A stretch of 64,000 bases of DNA from Trichoplax adhaerens (lineage: Eukaryota; Placozoa; Uniplacotomia; Trichoplacea; Trichoplacidae), in the NCBI RefSeq assembly GCF_000150275.1, contig NW_002060943.1, positions 1,972,165 through 2,036,164 on the forward strand, given 5' to 3'. Positions 51,401-61,591 of this stretch are shown piece after piece. Positions within the stretch are counted from its first letter, which is position 1; each line of letters starts with the position of its first letter. The notes beneath the pieces were generated by a model that did not search any database, was not told the origin of the DNA, and saw only the letters and a list, made by a program, of their open reading frames with translations. The translations under genes and the position numbers were made by a program.

Positions 51401-52806
51401 TAATTAATAAATTAAACGTGTAAGACTCTTTGCAAGCTCGTAAAGCTTACTACAAGGAGTCCATTTAACGTCTATGACTTCATGCAAGCTTTACTATCAA
51501 TTTTGTATCGCCATATTATTATGTTCAGTCGATTTCGATTTACTTTAAGTAACATATGAGCACGCAAGCTGGAAGTACCTAAAGCAACAATTTATATGTG
51601 CTTGCTGATCAAATTACAGTGTCATTATAATGTATTTTCATACGCGTATGTATCCAAGTTTACTGTGAGTCCCTCAGCCTGAGATCATTCTTGTTGCTTA
51701 AAAAAATTCCAGCTAGGCTTTGCTATGTAGTACAGTAGTGTTTACTACTGGCGATAAATAGGTTTCTGCTTGGTACCGAATGCAGTAGACTGCACTACTC
51801 CTAGTTGTAGCGTATTGAGACAAGGACTACTAGATGCTCTATGTACTCGTAATTAAGGTAATTTAGTAGTCTATGATTAAGATTTTATTGTACATTGTGG
51901 TATAGAATTAAGATAGGACATTCTAAGTTGTTATTAAATATAGATTCCTTCACAGTCTTACCGTACTAAGAGTCTAAGATAAATATAAAATAGCTTGTTA
52001 TGTTTACAGTAGTTTACATAGCAGCGTCTTTGCTATTTTCTACAATCATTTGCTATTAAGTTCTAAAAAGCTATCAATGCTAGCAATTTCTGCTTCCGAT
52101 TCAGTTAGTGGCAATAGTAACCGTGTTGATTGAATATTCTTACGTTACTTCACGACAGCTTCCAACACACTGCTCTACTGTCACTACCTCACTCATGTAG
52201 TCTACAATAAAGAATCAACTTTCTTACTTAACGTATTTGTGCCAATCCCTCAATGGCTACTAAATCTACTTAAGCCGAATCATTGAACCTTCCAACACAC
52301 TAGTACACTACTATTACTGCAATAATACTGGTATTAACCATCAGAATCAGCATTGGTTAATGCACAAGAGAGAAAGCGATTCCTTCTTGATGCCCACCTA
52401 GTCGATTCTACGCGTGATTAATCGGTTCCTTCTAACTACAAGATACCCTCACAAGAGTGCCTACACTAATCAACCTGCATCACTGCAATGGCTGCTGTTG
52501 TGTATACTGTTGCTGTAGGTAAAAGTAAGTTAAGTTTAATTAATGAAGCATAAAAGGATAAGCGATGCATTGTAACTTAGCGGACATCCACTCATCATCC
52601 GTAGGCATTTCTCTTTGACTTCAGTAGAGACTCCTTGGGGAACATATGATGCAAGTCCAACAATGTTTCCGAGACTATTAACAACTTACGATTGCCGGCT
52701 TGTCTCCATAGCGGTCGAAATTTCCACAGATAAATTGGTATAAGGAAACATTGGTTGGCGGGTGGACATCGCTCATAGGGCTGTTAACGATAAATTCTTC
52801 GGCCAT
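48470..52806 (-). CDS. Acyl-CoA synthetase 2, 4-coumarate:CoA-ligase/luciferase-like, peroxisomal
   Basis: Eight exons: 52806-52690, 50964-50663, 50340-50177, 49939-49716, 49603-49432, 49350-49247, 49104-48880, 48769-48470; 535 residues. Lengths are 117, 302, 164, 224, 172, 104, 225 and 300, identical to synthetase 1 except exon 7. Motifs are complete: [39 protein letters not shown] and [10 protein letters not shown] with the catalytic Lys. It ends QSKL, again a PTS1 peroxisomal signal. Same reaction class as synthetase 1 (acid + ATP + CoA to acyl-CoA), substrate unknown. Exon 7 uses a GTCTAA donor. Intron 1 is long (1.7 kb) and carries no visible gene. PNPLA-C follows downstream on the same strand. 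Confidence 0.93.
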
Positions 52807-54651
52807 GACGTCCTTGTATAGTAGCAGGAAACCCAAACGATGTGCGGCGTGTCTGGTTGCAAAGCTTGCAATTCAAAAGGCTTGATGACCTCTTTTTTTC
52901 CAGGTTACAAGGGTTGTGGCTGCCACTCCTCTCCTCTCAGTGCCATGGCCAAGTATAGTATATCCATTCTATATTATGTAAATATGCAAATAGGAAGAAA
53001 ATAGTGCCCTCATTAATAACAGTATTGTGATGGGCGGCCACCATGCTGTCTCTCGTATTCATGGATAGACCATAGTAAAATGACTGCTATACCTAGTATA
53101 TGGTAAGCAGCCAAGTATGGATCTATGCTCTTGGGAGCAACAGAATTCATTGCTAAACAACGGTATGCTATCGAAGATTGTTATGGCATCCACTACTAAA
53201 ACTTGAAGTTGTCCATGGCTATAAAGATATTATTATATTACGGATAAGACGCCATGGATGCTATACTTTAGTATCCCAGAAAGTCGGGTTTTCTTCAACT
53301 TCATTGGCAATAGATTTTCTTTCAATAGCATATACACCGTATAGAATATTATACATTAGAGATGCTATATAGTATAGAAGAAGAAGAATTTACATAAATT
53401 GATGCTTGATAAATGCAAAAGTTTTCCACCCAGCTGCATTCACATGGATAAAGTTAAACATTGGATTATTGTAGTAGAAGTTCTATTCGTTATTGTTACG
53501 ATTAGTGTCGCTAGCATGAGCAAGAGATAGAGAAGTCAATCATTTCCGATCCAGCAATTGAAAGTAATACCTGCCTTCTCGATATATAATATAAGAATAG
53601 AGAGAACTAATTACAATTACTGTTATCCTAACATAACTCATATAAAAATAGACATCTACAAGTTCTATTTGTTCAGTTTTAATATCAAGTTGGAGGCAGG
53701 TAAAAGTCTGTAATCAAAATTAAAATCGTCTAGAATGAATTATCGCCTTGAAAAAGAGGAGCCATGTATATCGATTCCAGTCGAGACTACGCCAATTATA
53801 CTATACAAAGTATAATTTATTGGCAAATAATACCATAAATTATATAAAATTGAAATGAATTCAAATTATTCAGGCCAATGAAGCGTACAGTTATTATGCC
53901 ATCTTTATTGCTGTAATTTGATGAGATTTGTCGAGTGCTATAGTATTAGAATTCTATAAAACAGAAAATTTGAATGTGGAAGTGTATCTTCAATCAATAA
54001 ATTAAATAAGTGTATCTCCAATTAATGAATAAATTCCGCTTTAGATTTGGCAAATGGATACCAAGAGGGTCTGAAATATGCTTTTAAGAGGAAAATGACA
54101 ATCAATGTTAGGCTATAAAAGATTTTTCCATTTCAGAATCTTTATTGGCATGATCGTTTTAAGAACGAGCTAGCGATAGTATCGGTAAACATAGCAACCT
54201 TTATTGACTAGAATATCTTAACGATTCGTCTTATAAATTAGTTATTATCATCGTCGTAATCGTTATAGTTCAAGATTTAAGCTGGCAATGGTAAGCAAGA
54301 GTTAGAGTTTATCGATCACTAAGTGGCTGTAGACAATCGCTGTCTATCTGATGAGAAGATCAAAGTTAAATAACAGATACAGAAATTATATTGAACTTCT
54401 ATGCATACGAATATTGACATTGCAGTATTTACAAAATGCAATAGTACAATCAAGAAATTATCCTCATTACTATCATGGTTGATATACTCGTAGAATGTAT
54501 AAAGACTATACCTATTACCATAAGCATTTTATTAGAATATAGCTAAATTTAGACGTAATCAATACTAGATCATCGTAGAAGGACGTTGATGTTGTTGGGT
54601 AAGCTTTAATAACGCATGGTAATTCATGGATGAATTATTGTTCTTTCACAT
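52807..54651. other. Intergenic upstream of synthetase 2
   Basis: Should include the synthetase 2 promoter. Open frames here (for example 53178-53372, +) have no coding character. Nothing else identified. Confidence 0.45.
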
Positions 54652-55256
54652 TCACTTATTAACAAAATTCTCCTTCTTCGGTACAATTGTTTCCATGCAT
54701 TGATGGCATTGTAAGGTAGTCAACAGGCTTCTCTCCTCATGAGCAATTAACCATGTCCAATCATAATAAATCGGCAACCACTGACAAATAAACAACAGTT
54801 TAGGTAGTGTACTTATTAGCATCATAGTACAAAGTCCCACTTGGTCGGTGCGCCACATTGACTAACTGATTAAGAGTAGAACCAATGGATGCAATGTTAT
54901 TCCACTCATTATTCATGACTTATTGTTGTTAATCTCGTACTTTTGGCTACTCCAATAGGGTTATCATGCATGTCTTAAAGCTTCTTACTCGTGCTCACCC
55001 ACATGATTGAATAATAAATCAGCAAGGTGCCTTTTTTCTAGTAGAGTAATTTGACTACTTGAAGGAAGTAATTGATATTTACATGCCAGTACGCGTCGAT
55101 CTTGTAGCCACTTCGTTCAAATACTGATAAAAATAAAAAACATTGTGCTAAAGTTATTAAGTTGAAGAGAGTGACAGATTGATCTATTCGTAAGCGTAAA
55201 ATATCAAGAATACCATCCATCGGAATCATACGTAGATCTAGAAACTTTTTCTCCAT
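54652..55256 (-). CDS. Possible small two-exon membrane protein, unrecognised
   Basis: Two open blocks can be joined in phase 0: 55256-55083 (donor CAT|GTAAAT) and 54861-54652 (acceptor TTAG|TCA), giving about 127 residues. The first block starts MEKKFLDLRMIP and has one hydrophobic segment (LFNLITLAQCFLFLSVF); the second has another (CTMMLISTLPKLLFICQWL) and ends in a Cys pair (CHQC) and a polar tail. I do not recognise a family; a chance arrangement is possible. Its start lies 366 bp from the start of the acidic-protein gene on the opposite strand, a divergent arrangement that could share a promoter. Confidence 0.35.
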
Positions 55257-55621
55257 ATTGACACCCTTGTCTTCATAAGGTAAACAGGATTAAGTGTACA
55301 ATATTTGTCGATAGGATTATACGAATAAGATAGAGTACGATAGTGGATGATTTCTTAACGTTAATACCATTCAACGCGATAAAGATGCTTTTAACAGTAT
55401 CCAATAGAGGCCAATCATAATCCGTATTTGTCATTAAACTCATGTAATTGCTTATAGATGGGATAGTTAAGCGCTCAGAGCTTGCACTAGGCTACCTTTT
55501 AAACCGTGGCTTTGTGTACCTTGAAAAAATAATTCAAACTTTTAAATTCGTATTACGAATAAATAAGGTGTACGTATAATGTAATAATTTCTTGATTACT
55601 TCCTTCTATCTTACCTAGAAA
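55257..55621. other. Putative bidirectional promoter interval
   Basis: The 365 bp between the start of the doubtful minus-strand gene and the ATG of the acidic-protein gene. AT-rich; no specific motif recognised. Confidence 0.3.
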
Positions 55622-58600
55622 ATGTCTGATATTGAAGAATCACAAGAGGAATGTACACAATCTCCGCCAGAGGAATGTGCAGGTACTACGTAGTGCATTT
55701 ATACTGAACTGTCTGAGTACTTACACTTTGCAAACAGTAAACGATGCTCATTTCGTTAAGGTTAAGAGCAAGGTTTGCAAAAATCAGTCTACTACATGTT
55801 GATTAGAGAGGACATGACAGTACGTGATTAGCAGTTTAATAATTATCATTACAACAGGATATTTACTATAATATCATGTGGCAGAATCATGACAACATGA
55901 TATACACTGTATATTATACAGTAGAGTCATGATTTCTACTAGAAAAATTCTACAATAGGCTGTTATGAGAGATAATTATGGCTTACCTAAATTAGGTTAC
56001 ATTAACCATCAATCATTTGTTAATAAATTGAATACGATTTTAATATCCTAAACTGTTCGATCATGTATATAGTAAAGTGTGTGATCTTACGCACTGATCA
56101 TTAACTAAATTACTACATAAAAGGTTTTCGCTATCGACTGCTCACTGGTAAATTAACCACTGTCCAATAAAATAATCTCTACGTTATTTCTTGATGGTAG
56201 ATGGCCACAATTAAAATAGACATGGACTACTAGATGCACTTACCTAGTAATCCATGGTATAGACTACAGTTTTGTACTTCGCAGGAGCGGTTTTTTCCTC
56301 AACTGATTACGTATTTTATTGATAGATCAATCATCAACAGTTGAAGCTTCGGAATTAACTGCAGAAGATACAAGCGATAAATTTGATGACAATGAACAAC
56401 CTCTAGAAGAAGAACAGGTATCTTCCGAAGAAGCAGCGATTACTGAAGAACAAATAAATGAAGAACATGATGTATCCGAAGAAGTAGTCGAGGTTGAAGC
56501 GGAAGAGGAATCCCCAAATGAAGATTTAACGCAAACAGACGTTGCTGGAGAATTGGAACAACCTGTTCCTCAAGATTCTTGTGAAACTGCAACTTCTGTT
56601 GAACAATCGGATGAACATCAACAGAACGGCACAGTATCGAGTGAGTTCGTAGCTACTGAAGAAGAGAACAATAATGAAGCTACTGAAATAACTAACGAAG
56701 ATCAATCACCAACGGATCAAGTTAGTACTGAAGATTTAACAGAAAATAATTTATCGGATGAACCACTAGTAGTCTCTGAAGAGTCACAGGTTCAAGAACT
56801 TTCTGAAGATTCGACCGAGGAACAAATTCCCTCTGAATCTGCAAGGGCAGATATTGAAGAGAAATTACCTGTCGAAGAAACAACTGAGGCTGTAAGCAAT
56901 GAAGAGCAAATATCTTCAATGGAATCAACCGAAGATGTCAAAATTGACGAGGTATCTGATGAAGAAAAAGCTGTAGAAGATGAGGGAAAACATCTGTTGA
57001 AGATGCTGATGAGATCCTAAAAAAAAATGAAGAAACTGCAGAACAGATACCGGATGAAGAAACAGTTGTACAAGTCGTACAAGCTGAAGAACAAATAACA
57101 TCAGAAGAGCCAGCTGAAATTGTAGAAGTTGAAGAACAAATAACATCAGAAGAACCAGCTGAAATCGTAGAAGCTGAAGAACAGATAGTTTCAGAAGAAT
57201 CAACTGAAATAGTAGAAGCTGAAGAACAAATAACTTCACAAGAACCAGCTGAAGTTGTAGAAGCTGAAGAACAAATAACTTCACAAGAACCAGCTGAAAT
57301 TGTAGAAGCTGAAGAACAAATAACTTCGGAAGAACCAGCTGAAATTGTAGAAACTGAAGAACAAGTAACTTCCGAAGAACCAGTTGAAGCTATAGAAGCA
57401 GAAGAACAGATACCTAGTGAAATAGGTGAAACCGCAGAACAAATATCTTCGGAAGAGTCAACTGAAGCTGTGGAAACTAAAGGACAGCTATCTGGTGATG
57501 AAGTAACCAACATTTTGGAGCCAACACTAGCTAAAGAATCAGAAGAAACTACAGAAATCGAAGAACAAGCATCTGGTAAAGAAACATCTGAAGCTGCAGA
57601 AGACAAAAAGCAGACTCCATCATCCGAAGCCATAGAAGATCAAGAACAGATATCCTATGAAGAAACTATTGAAGCTACCTCACTAGAAAGTGAGGTAGCT
57701 GTTGAGGAATTGCATGAAAATCTTCAATCTGGAGAACAGGTACACGTATCTAGTGAAGAAACAACAGAGGTTGTGGAATCTGAAGAACAAACACCTAAGG
57801 AGGAATTAACCGAAGCTGCAGAAACTGAAGAACAGATAGCCGTATCTAGTGAAGAAATAACTGAAGCTGTGGAAGCTGAAGAACCTAAGGAACCAGTTGA
57901 GGTTGCAGAGACTGAAGAACAGGTACCTGTATCTAGCGAAGAAATAACTGAAGTTGTGGAACCTAAAAATCAAACACCTGAGAAAGAATCCGTTGAAACT
58001 GCAGAAATTGAAGAGCAGGTACCTGTATCTAGAGGAGAAACGATTGAAGTTGTGGAACTTGAAGAACAGACACCTATGGAAGAATCAGCTGAGGCTGCAG
58101 AATTTGAAGAACAAGTACATGCAAAAGAATCAACTGAAGCTGTTAAAATTAAGGAACAGTTGTATGATGAAGGAGCTGCTGAAGAACCAGCTGAAGAGGT
58201 AGAACTTTGCGAAGAGACAGCTCCTGCTAAATCATCTGAGGTACTCGACTCTGAAGAACAAATACTTCCTAAAGGAGCCATTGAAGATCCAGTTATGGTT
58301 ACAAGTGAGATACTGCCTGAGGATAAGCAAACCAGTCAAGAAGTCACAACAGTGGCTGGTGATAACAAGCAAATGGAAGTAAACCACATCAATGCTGAAG
58401 AAAAAGTGGAGACTTCATCTCGTCAGCAGTTATCAGACGTAAATAGAAATGATAATGATAAAGAAGTGACAAGAAATGAAAAGGCAGACTCATTGGTCGT
58501 AGGTAAAAAGTTATTATTTAAAAACGTATAATAAATGTAAGCAGATAGCAGAATTATTATTTTACTAGCTTGCATGATAACTATCCATATCATTTTAAAA

Positions 58601-59332
58601 TGTATAAGAGCCAATCTACGTAGCAATTTAAGTTTTTTAATGAATTCACGACTTTAAATCACTAAACTTAGAATAAAATTGAACTTTTTCATTTAGTCCT
58701 TATAGTAAGCATCTTAGTTTCTAGTTTCTAAAAGCCTCTACCGTTTTCCATAACAATTACATAATACGTGTAAATACAGACTTTAGCGGTGTTTCAGGAT
58801 TTATTGAAGGCAGATTTATTGGATAAAAAAGGCTACATTCTTAATCGTTTTTCTATTTGCAGCAAAAGAATCAAACTCTGCTGATCACGAGATGACTACT
58901 ACGATATCAAAAGCTAATAAAGAGCACTCACCTCAATCTATAACAACAGCAGGTAGATTATCTAGAATTTATAACATTTAGAAATTGCTATTACATAGAG
59001 TAATATTGCTGTCGCACTTCCAATTGAAGGCTTTTACATTTACTGTTATAAGATGATTCTTTTTTGTTGATATTAATTCTCCGATGCTAGAAATCTGAAT
59101 TATTTTGGGGGGCTTTTTAAGTTATTTATGTCCTAAGTATGTCACTATAACAATTTACTAACACTTATGATATTGTCTGTTACTACTCTCAAATCTCGAA
59201 GATTCAGAAGCGAAGAATACAGATTCACAGGAAGCAGGTGCTGCTGGTTACCAAAAACGAGAGAAAACACCCCGCAAACCTAGAAGAAAATCCATTAAGA
59301 AAGCATTTATAAAATTATTTAAAAGATCGTAG
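55622..59332 (+). CDS. Glutamate-rich repeat protein with basic C-terminus; one apparent 1-nt frameshift
   Basis: Four exons: 55622-55682, 56326-58502, 58863-58952, 59202-59332, all GT-AG with phase 1 junctions. About 790 residues if the frameshift is bridged. The large exon encodes an Glu/Ser/Thr/Val-rich, low-complexity and probably disordered protein with imperfect repeats (EEQI.SEEPAEIVEA). The last exon flips to strongly basic (RRKSIKKAFIKLFKRS), giving a charge-split molecule. Around 56983-56990 (GGGAAAA) the frame shifts: the upstream frame stops at 57018-57020, while the glutamate-rich frame continues from about 56984. Adding one base would make the exon length fit its flanking phases, so a sequence error or natural 1-nt deletion is likely. 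I recognise no family; composition resembles neurofilament-tail or other disordered proteins, which is not evidence of homology. Confidence 0.75.
57083..57397 (+). repeat. In-frame 45-bp minisatellite, seven units
   Basis: Seven consecutive 45-bp units start at 57083, 57128, 57173, 57218, 57263, 57308 and 57353, with no indels. Each encodes 15 residues of the form (A/V/T)EEQ(I/V)xSxEPAE(I/V)VE. An eighth unit at 57398 is partly degenerate. Downstream (about 57730-58140) a longer degenerate unit of roughly 32 residues takes over. Confidence 0.85.
58530..58535 (+). promoter_or_regulatory. Possible intronic poly(A) signal in the acidic-protein gene
   Basis: If the donor at 58503 is not used, the frame runs into intron 2 and stops at TAA (58529-58531), which overlaps AATAAA. 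This could give a shorter isoform lacking the basic tail. Confidence 0.35.
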
Positions 59333-61589
59333 TAGAAATCTTTCGTTTCCTTTAGCATCATAAAAATTTTCTGTAACCGTAGAATTTGACAAATGTTTAT
59401 TTTGATAATATACCTCCTAATTAGGTGCTTAAAAATTCAGGATTATATAAACTATTTTATCGGCTGATCATATTAATTAATACATATACGACTAGGATAA
59501 TCTATTTAAATTAGGTTTTGTGATTTCATTCTTGAAGCAAACTGGAGATAATAATATCATTACGTACGTAAGGTTCAAGACAATTTAAAAATTGTGAGTG
59601 AATGAACGATTACGATTTAGTATTACGCGTATTTTATTATATGCAACCGAGTATAAGGTGTTGTTTTTTAATTATTGCCTTTTATCAAAAGACGAATACT
59701 CGTAACGTAAGAATTAAGTTGGAAATACTACAACAACTAACGATTTTCTTTACTATTAAGCTAGTACTATCTTTTTAAATGCAAATATGCAATGATGAAA
59801 TCAATAAATGTGATTGAGCGGTGCCAATGTGGCATTTATGATGATTCTGTTGTAATGTTGATAGCCTCGGAATTTTTTGAACCTTTAACTGAAAAAATTG
59901 AACATGAGAGATTTATAGTTCTGCGATGGGTGGACCAGTAGCGAAGTACTGCATCTTAGAATTTTTGAATTATTAATAGAAAAGTGAATGTAAACTGACA
60001 CTACTAATCATAACCAAGCTGCAATTGAGGTTAACCATTGCATGATACGCGTTTCTGGTTGCTTTACAGGAAATTAAACTCATGCTCGTATGGTAGTATA
60101 ATGATACATAGTGCTGGGTACCAGATTCTAAATATTAATAGGACCCATATACAAGTGTGATCATACCGTCACACTAGCACTGTAGTCTAAGTTTTTAATT
60201 ATGCAATCTTCTGAAAAAGAAAACAGTCTTAATAAAGTTCTATGCTTTGCTAATACACTGTCTCTACATTTGCTCGAGAACTTATTATAAATTCAAAAGT
60301 GAGTAGCTAATACAGCTTCGATCAATCTAGTAATCAAAAATAACCATGAACATAACTTTAGAATCACGATTTTATTATACTTTGGAGCAATTCTAATTAA
60401 ATCATCGCTACTAATCATACAAGTTAAGACAGACTATCTTGATATTCTTTTCTAAATTAAGTAGGATATTTCATCATGAATAAATTTCTATTGATACATT
60501 TAGCAAATCAGATAGTATATTTACCAAATACATGTATTGCTTAACGGTTAAATTACTCCCTACGATGTATAATACTTAGTAAAAGTCAAATCTCATCTAC
60601 TAATGATAAATCATGATACGGATAAAGTAGTACGGTAGAGCAGACAATAACCTCACTACTAGATAACGTCTATAGCAATTAGCAAACTAAATTAATCAAA
60701 AATTATTACAGTTACATTTATGTTGTAGCTATTGTACTCTATATATTTCGTAAATACAATAGGTAGTGATACAATGCAATTTTATGGATGAGAATTCTAG
60801 AAATTAACTTTCATTAGACTGTAAACTAAATCATAGTACGATTTCTAAGTGAAGGTTAAATAGAACAACTTGCGAGCATTGCCTATAAGATAAGGTTGGA
60901 AGAGTCTATCCATAGTTAACAACTGTCAATAACAAGAAAATATCGTCCTGGAGATATTCTGATAAAAAGATGCGTAGGTACAAGCTAAATACTGGTAGCT
61001 CTAAAATCTACTGTTTAAAATGTACGTAAGAACTTGTAATTAGGACTTTAAATGTAATAGTAAAATTTGGATGACAATATAATAATCGTTATGGCTTATC
61101 GGCTATCGTTTTTCTTTCTTTCTCTCTAATATTTCAAGCTACAGCTGAAATGTTGTCAACTAATTAATTTCCGATTTCTTTGCCTTCAATTAGAACAACT
61201 GCTTTCTTGTTCAGCTTTACTTAGATTTTCTGTTAATCCATTACAAAGTAGTTAATTTTTCAGTGCTTTTGCATTAATATCCTAATAGTAAAGCACCTAT
61301 CTTTCGAAGAAATCAAATACTACACTATTTAAAGGTTGAAATACTCTCGTATACCAGTAAGAATTCGTGAGACTTTTAGAAAAATTAATAAAGATAGAAC
61401 ATAATCCAAATTGAATCTTCCATATCCTGATAGTAGTCACTGATTAAGTATACAAGTACACTACTTTGCGTTTTCAAATTAAGATCAATTTAGCATTAAA
61501 GGGTCATTTCGACTAACTATATTTGTAGTTATTGCTAGTAGTGTATAAGATTGTCAATTATTATAAAAGTGATTACTTCGTTTTCTTTA
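59333..61589. other. Convergent intergenic region
   Basis: Lies between the 3' ends of the acidic-protein gene (+) and the ATPase gene (-). AT-rich, no coding exon, no RNA gene seen. Confidence 0.5.
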
Positions 61590-61591
61590 TT
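61586..61591 (-). promoter_or_regulatory. Poly(A) signal overlapping the ATPase-DUF4435 stop codon
   Basis: Minus-strand stop TAA (61592-61590) overlaps AATAAA. A eukaryotic-type 3' end signal on this gene argues that it is expressed from the host genome rather than being bacterial contamination. Confidence 0.45.

Noticed and set aside
56938-57633. Minus-strand open frame of 231 codons (Ser-rich) opposite the acidic gene
   Set aside because: It is the antisense shadow of the Glu-rich repeats; GAA/TTC bias keeps the opposite strand open. The plus strand has consistent splice sites and phases.
57954-58281. Other open frames on both strands within the acidic exon
   Set aside because: Same cause: repeat composition leaves several frames open; none has its own splice or start context.
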